From: Pseudorhodoferax sp. Leaf267
Lineage (GTDB): Bacteria > Pseudomonadota > Gammaproteobacteria > Burkholderiales > Burkholderiaceae_C
Direction: 5' to 3'
DNA length: 41,813 nt
Assembly (NCBI RefSeq): GCF_001422405.1
Contig: NZ_LMMV01000008.1
Location: forward strand, 1 to 41,813
Part shown: positions 1-8,159 of the stretch, piece by piece
Layout: the number at the start of each line of letters is the position of its first letter
Numbering within the stretch: the first letter of the stretch is position 1
Notes under the pieces: model-generated
Database searches by the model: none
What the model saw: only the letters and a program-made list of their open reading frames with translations
Told to the model about the DNA's origin: nothing
Program-made: the position numbers and the translations under genes

Positions 1-85
1 CCATGTTGCCAGCGGCCTGGGCACCCGGGGCCACCATGGCCAGGGCGGTGGACAGAGCCAGGATGAACTTGGAAGTGGTGCGCAT
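1..85 (-). CDS. N-terminus of an exported protein (partial, runs off left edge)
   Basis: Reading leftward from an ATG at 85, the first 28 residues form a textbook Sec signal peptide. They begin MRTTSKFILALSTALAMV and reach an AQA|AG cleavage site near residue 24. The rest of the gene lies outside the window, so the mature protein cannot be identified. It is divergent from the PAS sensor gene, with about 217 bp between the two starts that must hold both promoters. A periplasmic binding protein or porin would fit the signal peptide, but that is a guess. Confidence 0.6.
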   Translation of the reverse strand, partial: MRTTSKFILALSTALAMVAPGAQAAGNM

Positions 86-302
86 GGTGGGCCTCGTGAA
101 GTCGTTGCGGGGGCCGGACCGTTGTGTGATCCGATGCCGCCATTGTTCGACGCGAGACCCCGCACATCGTGGCGCAACGGTGTCGCAAAGCCTGTGGTTC
201 GCGACACATTCGCATCACATTCGCGGCCACCGGCTGCGGCTCAATCCAGGTCTTCGATGCGCCCGCCCCGGCCGCTGCATCGCCCCGACCAGGAGACGCG
301 CG

Positions 303-1979
303 ATGCCTTTCGAGACCCTTTCCGCCTTCCTGATGCCTGCCTGCGAAGCCCCTGCGGGACCGGAAGCGCCCGCGGCCCCGGCCAGCCCGGCGGCGCTGGA
401 CGGCCTGCTGGAGACCGCGCTGGCCAGCGGCCCCGACGGCTGCGTGGTGCTGGACCTGGCGGGCCGCATCGTGCGCTGCAACGAGCGCTTCGCCGACCTG
501 TGGCAGCTGCCGTCCACGCTGCTGTCGGTGGGCACGGCCGACGCCGTGCGGGCCTACATGGCGCGCCAGCTGGTCGATGCCACGCGCTTTCTGGACCGCG
601 TTGGGCAGGACATCGCCCACGCGACGCTACCGCCCACCGAGTCCTTCGCGCTGCACGACGGGCGCGTCTTCGTGCGCCGCGTGACGCCCTGGTATGCGGG
701 CCGCACCTGCATGGGCCTGCTCGTGCGCTGGCGCGACGGCACCGAGAGCACGGCCCTGCGCGAGGCGCTGGCGGCGAGCGAGGCCAGCCACCAGGCGTTG
801 CTGGACCACCTGGACAACGGTGTCTTCGTGGCCCGCGGCGGCCGCTTCCTGGCCACCAATGCGGCGCTGCCGGCGCTGCTGGGCTACAACGCGCAGGCCT
901 TCCTGGGCCTGGGCTTCGAGGACGTCATCGCGCCGGAATTCCTGGCGCTGTGGAAGCACCGGCTGGCCAACCACCTGCCGCAGGGCGAGGCCACGCGCCG
1001 CAGCTACCGGCTGCGCCTGCTGCCGCGCTGCGGCGACGAGGCCGTCTGGATCGAGCTGCAGGTGCGGCCCAGCCTGCACCAGGGCCAGCCCTGCGTGCTC
1101 GGCCTGGTACGCGACGTGACCGAGCGCCGCCGCGCCGAGCAGTGCGCGCGGCTGCGCGAGCGCGTGCAGGCCAGCCTGCCCACCGCCGCCGACCTGGACA
1201 GCGTGCTGGGCGCGATCGTCTGCGGCACCGAAGACATGCTGCCCACGCTGCGCAGCGCGCTGCTGGTGCGCGAACCCGGTGCCGACCGGCTGCGCCTGGC
1301 CGCCGCGGCCTCGCTGCCCGAAGCGCTGGCCGCCGCCCTGGACGGCCTGCCGTTGAGCGACGCCGCCCGCCACGGCCTGGCCACGCAGCGCAGCGGCACG
1401 CTGATGGTCGACGGCCTGGCCCAGGCCGAGGCGGACCCGGCGTTCGCCGCGGCCGTGGCCGCTTCCGGCCTGCGCGCCAGCTGGTCCACGCCCGTGCTCG
1501 GTGCCGGCGGCATGCTGCTGGGCGTGCTGGTGGCCTACCGCGAGGCGCCCGGCGCACCGAGCGCGGGCGACGCCACCGCGCTGGCCCACGCCGCGCAACT
1601 GGCCGCCACCGCCATCGAGCGCCGCCATGCCGACGCCCAGTCGCGCCTGGCCGCGCTCGCGCAGCAATGCAGCGGCGAGGGCCAGATGGTGCTCGACGCG
1701 CAGCAGCGTGTGCTGTGGGTCAACCCGGCCTTCCTGCGCATCACCGGCCACGCGGCCGACGAACTGCTGGGCGTGGACGTGCGCCGCTTCGACCTGGCGC
1801 CCAACGGCCGGCATTTCCTGCACGACCTGTGCCGCGCGCTGCAGGCCGACGGCCAGTGGCGCGGCCTGGTGCACAGCCGCCGCCGCGACGGCCAGACCTT
1901 GACGGGCTGGGTGACGGTGCAGCGCTGCGGCACGCAGGGGCAGACGGTGGTGCTGCTGTCGGATGCCGGCGCGCCATGA
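303..1979 (+). CDS. PAS-PAS-GAF-PAS sensor protein without a recognisable output domain
   Basis: A 558-residue cytoplasmic sensor-like protein. The frame is open further upstream, but the ATG at 303 is preceded by AGGAG at a good distance and starts where protein-like sequence begins. Visible domains: PAS at about 40-150 (GPDGCVVLDLAGRIVRCNE), PAS at about 160-280 ending in LVRDVTERRRAEQ, a GAF-like stretch at about 290-435, and a third PAS at about 445-555 (VLDAQQRVLWVNPAFLRITG). The reading frame stops directly after the third PAS core. No histidine kinase, GGDEF, EAL or HTH domain follows. The family normally couples such domains to an output, so this is either a stand-alone sensor that acts through a partner or a truncated gene. 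There is no membrane segment. Confidence 0.8.
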   Translation: MPFETLSAFLMPACEAPAGPEAPAAPASPAALDGLLETALASGPDGCVVLDLAGRIVRCNERFADLWQLPSTLLSVGTADAVRAYMARQLVDATRFLDRVGQDIAHATLPPTESFALHDGRVFVRRVTPWYAGRTCMGLLVRWRDGTESTALREALAASEASHQALLDHLDNGVFVARGGRFLATNAALPALLGYNAQAFLGLGFEDVIAPEFLALWKHRLANHLPQGEATRRSYRLRLLPRCGDEAVWIELQVRPSLHQGQPCVLGLVRDVTERRRAEQCARLRERVQASLPTAADLDSVLGAIVCGTEDMLPTLRSALLVREPGADRLRLAAAASLPEALAAALDGLPLSDAARHGLATQRSGTLMVDGLAQAEADPAFAAAVAASGLRASWSTPVLGAGGMLLGVLVAYREAPGAPSAGDATALAHAAQLAATAIERRHADAQSRLAALAQQCSGEGQMVLDAQQRVLWVNPAFLRITGHAADELLGVDVRRFDLAPNGRHFLHDLCRALQADGQWRGLVHSRRRDGQTLTGWVTVQRCGTQGQTVVLLSDAGAP

Positions 1980-2024
1980 GGCCTGCGCGCAGTGGCCGAT
2001 CATGGTGCCGTCTGACCTGACAGC

Positions 2025-2048
2025 AAAAAACCCGGCCGAGGCCGGGTT
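2025..2048 (-). terminator. Rho-independent terminator of the PEP-CTERM gene
   Basis: An 8-bp perfect stem (AACCCGGC / GCCGGGTT, 2029-2048) with a four-base loop is followed, in the leftward direction, by six Ts (2025-2030). It lies 22 bp after the stop of the PEP-CTERM gene and is the cleanest intrinsic terminator in the window. It could also work weakly for the PAS gene ending at 1979. Confidence 0.9.
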
Positions 2049-2070
2049 GATCTTCAGCGTCGAAGCGCCC

Positions 2071-2913
2071 TCAAGCGCGTGTGCGGCGGCGTGCCGCGGC
2101 AAGACCTGCCAGCCCCAGGCCGAGCAAAGCCAGCGAGCCGGGCTCCGGGACTTCCGCGGCCAACTGTCCGCGAAGCGTCGACGAGCCCTGGTAGCACCAT
2201 GCCCCTTGGACAGCCGTTCCGTTTTTGCAGCCGGCTGCGGTGCCGTTCTCCTCGTCGAACCTGTTCAGCACCGAATTGTTGAAGGACGAAGTCAGGGTCG
2301 TGTCGGCAAAGCCACCGATTGCGTCCTGCTCGCTGTTGCCATTGAGTTTGGAAATGACATCGGCAAGACCGGGCCCCAGCGTATTGACGTCGAACAATCC
2401 GTACCCGGACCCGGAGAGAGTTTCCCCCGTCAAAATGCCTGAGCCATTCCCCTCGGCTTGGGGCGATGCCAAGCCGCCGAGATTTTTATGGCCGACCAGC
2501 GTCAGCCATGGCGTCAGCCCCTGGATCAGGCTTAGATTTTGATTGGAGCTCTGGCTCAAGAGGTTGAAACCCACGTCGGCGTAGTACACCGAAACCGCAG
2601 TCTCCAGAAACTCAACGTAAGCGCCGCTGAATGCCTGTGAATTGCTGAATGTGGCCACGTAATAAAGGCTGCAGCCAGGGGTGGCGCAATAGTCCAGGCG
2701 ATCGGCTCCGTTGACGGTCGAAATCACGCCGTAGCCGATTGCGCTCTGCCCATTTCCATTCACGTAGGTTTGCGCAATCGTTGCTGTTTCCAGGTGCGCG
2801 TTGACAAAGGAGCCATTGAAGTCGATGCCACCGATGACGGCAGCATGGGCGACGACAGCAGCCATACTGGAAGCAATAATTCCGGTCTTGAAAGCAAGCT
2901 TGTATTTGGACAT
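2071..2913 (-). CDS. PEP-CTERM sorting domain protein, secreted
   Basis: A 280-residue exported protein. The N-terminus has a Sec signal peptide (about residues 1-24, ending AHA|A). The C-terminus carries the PEP-CTERM tripartite signal: VPEPGSLALLGLGLAGLAAA followed by an RRRTRA basic tail. In known systems this signal is recognised by exosortase and the protein is linked to exopolysaccharide or biofilm matrix. The middle is rich in Asn, Gly, Ser and Thr, with four cysteines that could pair (CATPGC; later C...WC). No exosortase, EpsH-type or polysaccharide gene is nearby, so it must be served in trans. Base composition is visibly lower in GC than its neighbours. The upstream sequence (CACCAAAAAAATG) lacks a good Shine-Dalgarno. 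The specific role is unknown; flocculation or adhesion is an inference. Confidence 0.9.
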   Translation of the reverse strand: MSKYKLAFKTGIIASSMAAVVAHAAVIGGIDFNGSFVNAHLETATIAQTYVNGNGQSAIGYGVISTVNGADRLDYCATPGCSLYYVATFSNSQAFSGAYVEFLETAVSVYYADVGFNLLSQSSNQNLSLIQGLTPWLTLVGHKNLGGLASPQAEGNGSGILTGETLSGSGYGLFDVNTLGPGLADVISKLNGNSEQDAIGGFADTTLTSSFNNSVLNRFDEENGTAAGCKNGTAVQGAWCYQGSSTLRGQLAAEVPEPGSLALLGLGLAGLAAARRRTRA

Positions 2914-3575
2914 TTTTTTGGTGTATGAAGGTGTCGCAAGGTGGTTGGGATGGTTACGCAGTGGGGGCGAGCTGCTCGCGTCGTTCAGACCGTCAGGCCA
3001 GAGCGCCAGCGGTCAAAAATACGGCCTGGCAGATGGTGCTTCGTTTGCCTGTGGGTGTTCATCGAATATCCCATTTAAGCGCCGAGTGTGGCGCTACGAG
3101 CATCGAGCGATGTGCACGAACTCATCAAACGCCCATGCATATTTGATGCCATCGTGATTTATTTTCTGTGTGTCGTTGAAATGAATACGTTTTCTGAGCT
3201 TGTTTTTTCGACACGCGTGCCAAGCTGTAAGAAATACCGTCACGATTCTCGTTGGATGGTATTTACCGATGCGTCACACCCGAATGCCTGCGTCTGTACG
3301 CTGGCGAACATAGGCAGCGATATTTCTGCCGTTCCAACGACGGTCGCCCAGGCATTTACTGGACGAACATTGAATCTAGTGTGTAAATACAAAGGGAGTG
3401 TGGCCGGAGCCGGTAGCGCCTTGACGTGGCCTGCTGGAGCGCGCGCCATCGACCATCCGCCGCGAGCGGGGATGCACACGTCTGCCGACGCCGTGATCGG
3501 TTCGCACCATGCTTCTCGCACCCACCGGCCCTGGCCCGCAGGGCCGATGCTCGCTCCATCCAGGCGCGTTGCGCT
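2914..3575. other. 662-bp intergenic stretch of lower GC, no convincing gene
   Basis: This gap lies between the PEP-CTERM gene start and the chemotaxis-hybrid stop. Short frames exist on both strands, but none has a ribosome site, domain or sensible composition. The sequence is AT-richer than the rest of the window, like the PEP-CTERM gene, and must hold that gene's promoter. A 7-bp GC stem at 3527-3545 (GGCCCTG/CAGGGCC) after the hybrid gene could be a weak terminator, but it has no T-run. Confidence 0.5.
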
Positions 3576-6500
3576 TCAGCCCTGCAACCGCCCACCCAAG
3601 GGCGGTGCGCCGGCCACGATCTGCGACAGCACGTCGGGATCGACGGGCTTGACCAGATGGCGATCGAAGCCCGCGGCTGTCGCCCTGGCGATGTCCTCGG
3701 GTTGGCCATAGCCGGTCAGGGCGACCAGCGTGACCGCCGACGTCGCTGCAGCGCCGCGCAGCACGCGCGCCACCTGGTAGCCGTCCATGCCGGGCAGGCC
3801 GATGTCCAGCACAACCACGTCGGGCCGCACCGCGGCCGCCATGCGCACGGCCTCGTGGCCGTCGTAGGCGACGTGGACCTCGTGGCCATCGAACCCGAGC
3901 ACCTGGGCCAGGCTGTCGGCGCCATCCACGTTGTCGTCTACGACCAGCACGCGCATGGACCGTGGACCCGCCCGGTCGGACGGGGCGCCTGCATCGCCGG
4001 GCTGGGGCGCGCGGCGCGCGAGCATCGGCAGGCACACGGTGAACGTGCTGCCCATGCCGAGGCCTGCACTTTCGGCCTGCACCGTGCCGCCGTGGAGCTG
4101 GACCAGTTGCTGCACCAGCGTCAGGCCCAGCCCGAGGCCGCCCTTCGCACGGTCCAGCGTGGTATCGGCCTGGGAGAACAGGTCGAACACGCGCGGCAGC
4201 ATCTCGCTGGAGATGCCGGCACCGTTGTCCTCGATCCGCACGCACACCTGGTCGCCTGCCGGCTCGACCCACAGCGTGATCGCCCCCCGCTCGTCCGTGT
4301 ACTTGGACGCGTTGTTCAGCAGGTTGGCGAACACCTGCGTGAGCCGCAACAGGTCGCCCTCGACCAATACGTCGTCGGCACCATGGACCGTCAAGGCCTG
4401 CTGGCGCGCGGTGATCGAGGCCTGCCCGATCTCCACGGCGCGCTGCACGACGACCATCAGCTCCACGGGTGCCTTGTCCAGCGTCAGCTTGCCGCGCGAG
4501 ATGCGCGCCACGTCCAGCAGGCCGTCGAGCAACTTGGCCATCAGCTCGGCCTGCCGGTCGATCATGCCCAAGGCCCACGCCGCCCGGGCATCCGGCAGCC
4601 CCAGGCGCCCCAGGATGGTCACGGCGCTGCGGATGGGGGCCAGGGGATTGCGCAACTCGTGCGCCAGCATCGCCAGGAACTCGTCCTTGCGGTGGTCGGC
4701 CTCGACCAGTTGCAACTCGGCCTGCTTGCGGTCCTGCACATCCACCATCAACGCCACATAGCCTGCGAAGCCGCCAGCCGCATCCACGTGCGGCACGCTC
4801 ATGGAGCGCATCCACCGGTAGGCGCCATCGTGGCGCTGCAAGCGGATGTCGCTGTCCAATTGGCGCTGCTCTGCCCGCGCCGCCGCGTACTCGTCCAGGT
4901 AGCGCTGCCTGTCCTGCGTGTGCACGAACTCCAGCCAACCCTCGCCCACGAGCTGTTCACTGCTGCGGCCGACGAACGCGACACAGCCGCGGTTGACGAA
5001 CGCGGTGCGGCCGCGCACATCCTCGACACGCAACAGCGCCGGAATGTCGTCGGCCAGGCGTCGGAAGCGGATCTCGCTTTCCGTACGCAGCCGCTCGGAG
5101 ATGTCGCGCTCGGTGAACAGCACGGCATGCACGACGCCCAGGCCCTCGCGCAGTGCCGTGGCCGACATCGACACGGTCACCGTGCGGCCGCCCTTGGTCC
5201 GCCGCTCGACGTCCCTGGCACCGACGGAGCCATGTGCGATGGCGTGGGCGAGCGCTTGCGCATCCGCCGCCCCGGCGGGTGCCCGATGGCTTGAAAGCTG
5301 GTCCACCGTCAAATGCAGGGCCTCGTCCCTCGAATAGCCGTAGATCTTCTCTGCGCCCTTGTTCCAGGACAGGATGCGCCCGTCCAGCCCGCAGCTGTAG
5401 ATGGCGTCGTTCGAGTCGTCCAGCATCGCGGTCAACTGGCCGATCTGCCGGGCCGCAACCCGCAATACGGTGATGTCCACGAAGGTGACCACCACGCCCT
5501 CGGTGCGGCCGTTGTGTCCCACGTAGGGCAAGAGCCTGCGTAGCCAGACCGTCTCGCCCAGCCCGGTCACCTCCGCCTCCACCGCCTCGTTTTCGCGCAA
5601 GACCACCTGCGCATCGCGAAACAGCGCCGGGTCGTGCACCTCCGCAGCCATGTCGCTCAGCCGCCTGCCTTCGTCGCCCGATCGCAGGCGAAAGAGCTCG
5701 CCAGCCAATGGTGTGAAGCGGCGCAGGCGCAGGTCCCGGTCCAGCAATAGCGTTGCCACATGGGTGCTGTCCAGCAGGTTGCGCAGGTCGTCGGTGTTGA
5801 GCTGGGTCTCGGCCACCTTGTCTTCGAGCTGGGCGTTGACGGTGGACAGTTCCTCGTTCAGCGCCTGCAACTCCTCCTTGGAGCTTTCGAGCTCCTCGTT
5901 GGACGATTGCACCTCTTCGTACAGGGCGGACGCCTCCTCGTTGGCAATGCGCAGCTGCTCGTTCGTGCGCTCCGCGTCTTCCAGCGCCATGGACAATTCC
6001 TGCTGGCTCTCGAGGACCTGCGCTTCCAGCGTCTGCCAGTCGAAGTCGTGCGCCTCGGTGGCGGCGGTGTGGTCCATCGGCTTGACGGAGAAGGTCACCA
6101 GCTGCATGCCGTTGGCTTCGGTGCGGTCGATGCGCTGTGCGTGCAGGTCGACGTGCTGGCGGATCGAGGGATCGCGGCGCGTCGGCAGCGCCAGGCTGCG
6201 GCTGGCCATGGGCTCTCCCTCGGCAACTTGTCGCAGCACGATGCGGGCCGATGGCCGCAGCTCCTTGCGCAGCATGCGCAGCAGCTCCAGCGTCGCCTCG
6301 CCCGAGGGTTCCAGAAAGCGCGCCGTCTCGCCGGCAAAGTACAGGGCGCGCCCCTCACGGTCCACGAGCGTGGCGGCCGTCACCTTGCGGCCCCCCAGCT
6401 GCTCACGCAGCAGGTCCGGCAGCGGCGGCAGGCGCGTGGCCGCGCCGTGGTGCCACACCGTGGCCGCCGGCGCCACCCTGGAGCTGAAACCGCGCGGCAA

Positions 6501-7976
6501 ATACGATTGGCCGCCCAGGCGCCGGTACAGGCGCAGTGGGCCGGACACCTGTTCGAACAGCGCGGCGTGGGCTGCCCCCAGCGACTCGGCCTTGCCCAGC
6601 CACAAAAGGCCACCGGGCTTCAGCGCAAAGTGAAACAGCTGGAACACCCGCTCCTGCAACGCGGGCTCGAAGTACATCAGCAGGTTGCGACAGCAGATCA
6701 GATCGAGCTTGGAGAACGGGGTGTCCTGCACCAGGTTCTGCGGCGCGAAAGTGACCGCATCGCGCAGCCGCTTGCGGATCGCATACTCGCCCCGCCTTCG
6801 ATCGAAGAACCGGCTCAGCCGCTCCGCCGAGACGGTGGAGGTGATGCTGTCGGGATACACGCCCTGGCGCGCCGTGGTCAGCGCGCCTCCATCGATGTCG
6901 GTGCCGAACACCTGCACGAAGCCGCTGACCTCGTGCTGGTCGAACAGCTCGAGCATCACCATCGCGATCGAGTAGCTCTCTTCGCCGGAGGAGCACGCAG
7001 GCGTCCACACCCGGAAGGTGGCGTCGACGCGCGGCCATTGCGCGATCAACGGCGACAGCGTTTCGCTGGCCAACGTCTGCCACAGCTCGGGGTCGCGAAA
7101 GAAATCGGTCACACCGATCAGGAACTCGGCGCTCAGGGCCGCTGCTTCGGTCAGAGAACCCTGTAGCAAGGCGACATATTCCGTGACGTGCGCACAGCGC
7201 GTGACCGACATGCGCCGCTTGAGCCGGCGTTGCAGCATGCCGGGGCGGTACTGCCGAAAGTCAGCACCGGTGCGCTCCAGGACCAGCTCCAGGATGCTGT
7301 GCAGGACCGATGCCGACGCATCCGAGGATGGCGGCTCGGCCAACTCGCGCTCGGCGTTCTGCGCGCCGAGGAAGTCGGACAAGGCGGAGGCCACCGCGGA
7401 CGGGCTCAGCACAAGATCTGCTGCGCCTGCGCTGATCGCGCTGTTGGGCATGTCCGGGAACTCTGCCGTTGCCGGCGACTGCGCAATGGTGAGCCCGCCG
7501 ACCGCCTGGATGGCCTTCAGCCCCAACGTGCCGTCGTGGTCGGTGCCGCTCAGGACGATGCCGACGCAGCGGTCGCCCGCATCTTCGGCCATCGAATCCA
7601 TGAAGAAATCGATCGGCTTGGGCGCGGGGCGCTGCAGCGCGGGCATCGGCTTGAAAAACACCTTGCCCTGGCGCAGCCCCATCAGCTTGCCCGGGGGCAT
7701 GACATACACGCGCCCGCCCTCCAGTTGCTGGTGGTTCAGCGCGTTGCAGGTGGGCAGCGAACCGGCGCGCCCCAGGATGTCGGCCAGGTAGCTTGCATGG
7801 TCCATCGGCAGGTGGGTGACCACCACATAGGCAAGCTGCGGATCGGGGACGGCGGCCGCGAACAGTTCTCTCAGCGGCTCCAGGCCACCGGCGGACGCGC
7901 CCACCGCCACATAAGTGAGCGGCTGCGCCATGTGGCCTGCGGCCCCAGGCGGGGCCTGCTCGACATCATCGTCCAT
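3576..7976 (-). CDS. CheB-CheR-PAS-histidine kinase-receiver hybrid
   Basis: A 1466-residue multi-domain signalling protein. The CheB methylesterase domain at about 20-205 has its Ser in GASAGG (S28), His in THLP (H55) and Asp in SGTDHDGT (about D148). The CheR methyltransferase at about 215-490 has the SAM motif ACSSGEESYS and VTDFFRDPELW. A long Glu-rich coiled coil at about 650-740 repeats SNEELESSKEELQALNEEL. PAS domains follow at about 745-860, 870-985 and 990-1110. The kinase has a His box AHELRNPLAP (about 1125), an HATPase with N and G boxes (LLNNASKYT, GLGLGL) and a C-terminal receiver (VVDDN, phospho-Asp in VVLDIGLPG). The ATG at 7976 has GAGGAG upstream. There are no other che genes nearby, so it probably forms an orphan phosphorelay rather than a flagellar chemotaxis array. 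Confidence 0.95.
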   Translation of the reverse strand: MDDDVEQAPPGAAGHMAQPLTYVAVGASAGGLEPLRELFAAAVPDPQLAYVVVTHLPMDHASYLADILGRAGSLPTCNALNHQQLEGGRVYVMPPGKLMGLRQGKVFFKPMPALQRPAPKPIDFFMDSMAEDAGDRCVGIVLSGTDHDGTLGLKAIQAVGGLTIAQSPATAEFPDMPNSAISAGAADLVLSPSAVASALSDFLGAQNAERELAEPPSSDASASVLHSILELVLERTGADFRQYRPGMLQRRLKRRMSVTRCAHVTEYVALLQGSLTEAAALSAEFLIGVTDFFRDPELWQTLASETLSPLIAQWPRVDATFRVWTPACSSGEESYSIAMVMLELFDQHEVSGFVQVFGTDIDGGALTTARQGVYPDSITSTVSAERLSRFFDRRRGEYAIRKRLRDAVTFAPQNLVQDTPFSKLDLICCRNLLMYFEPALQERVFQLFHFALKPGGLLWLGKAESLGAAHAALFEQVSGPLRLYRRLGGQSYLPRGFSSRVAPAATVWHHGAATRLPPLPDLLREQLGGRKVTAATLVDREGRALYFAGETARFLEPSGEATLELLRMLRKELRPSARIVLRQVAEGEPMASRSLALPTRRDPSIRQHVDLHAQRIDRTEANGMQLVTFSVKPMDHTAATEAHDFDWQTLEAQVLESQQELSMALEDAERTNEQLRIANEEASALYEEVQSSNEELESSKEELQALNEELSTVNAQLEDKVAETQLNTDDLRNLLDSTHVATLLLDRDLRLRRFTPLAGELFRLRSGDEGRRLSDMAAEVHDPALFRDAQVVLRENEAVEAEVTGLGETVWLRRLLPYVGHNGRTEGVVVTFVDITVLRVAARQIGQLTAMLDDSNDAIYSCGLDGRILSWNKGAEKIYGYSRDEALHLTVDQLSSHRAPAGAADAQALAHAIAHGSVGARDVERRTKGGRTVTVSMSATALREGLGVVHAVLFTERDISERLRTESEIRFRRLADDIPALLRVEDVRGRTAFVNRGCVAFVGRSSEQLVGEGWLEFVHTQDRQRYLDEYAAARAEQRQLDSDIRLQRHDGAYRWMRSMSVPHVDAAGGFAGYVALMVDVQDRKQAELQLVEADHRKDEFLAMLAHELRNPLAPIRSAVTILGRLGLPDARAAWALGMIDRQAELMAKLLDGLLDVARISRGKLTLDKAPVELMVVVQRAVEIGQASITARQQALTVHGADDVLVEGDLLRLTQVFANLLNNASKYTDERGAITLWVEPAGDQVCVRIEDNGAGISSEMLPRVFDLFSQADTTLDRAKGGLGLGLTLVQQLVQLHGGTVQAESAGLGMGSTFTVCLPMLARRAPQPGDAGAPSDRAGPRSMRVLVVDDNVDGADSLAQVLGFDGHEVHVAYDGHEAVRMAAAVRPDVVVLDIGLPGMDGYQVARVLRGAAATSAVTLVALTGYGQPEDIARATAAGFDRHLVKPVDPDVLSQIVAGAPPLGGRLQG

Positions 7977-8129
7977 GAGACGCTCCTCATCGCACCTGGT
8001 TGCGGGGCATGCCAGCGTGCGCGGCTCGGCGCCTGGACAAGCGAGCGGACATTCTAGGAGTTGGCAACACCCGCGCAGCTCTCTCCGCCAGGCCGCTGGG
8101 GCGCCCTCTTGGCGCGGCAGAAGAAGGGG

Positions 8130-8146
8130 AGGCGGCGAAGCCGCCT
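8130..8146 (-). terminator. Probable terminator after the purine permease
   Basis: A 7-bp perfect stem AGGCGGC/GCCGCCT with a GAA loop lies just beyond the permease stop. In the leftward direction it is followed by the pyrimidine-rich CCCCTTCTTCTG rather than a pure T-run, so termination strength is uncertain. Confidence 0.5.
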
Positions 8147-8159
8147 GGGAACGTGATGG

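Noticed and set aside
3240-3521. 93-codon leftward frame in the gap upstream of the chemotaxis hybrid end
   Set aside because: No ribosome site, no domain, and composition unlike a protein; left as intergenic.
3426-5294. Long rightward open frame opposite the chemotaxis hybrid
   Set aside because: Antisense shadow from high GC at third codon positions; its His/Gln/Arg-rich product matches no family while the opposite strand encodes CheB-CheR-kinase domains.
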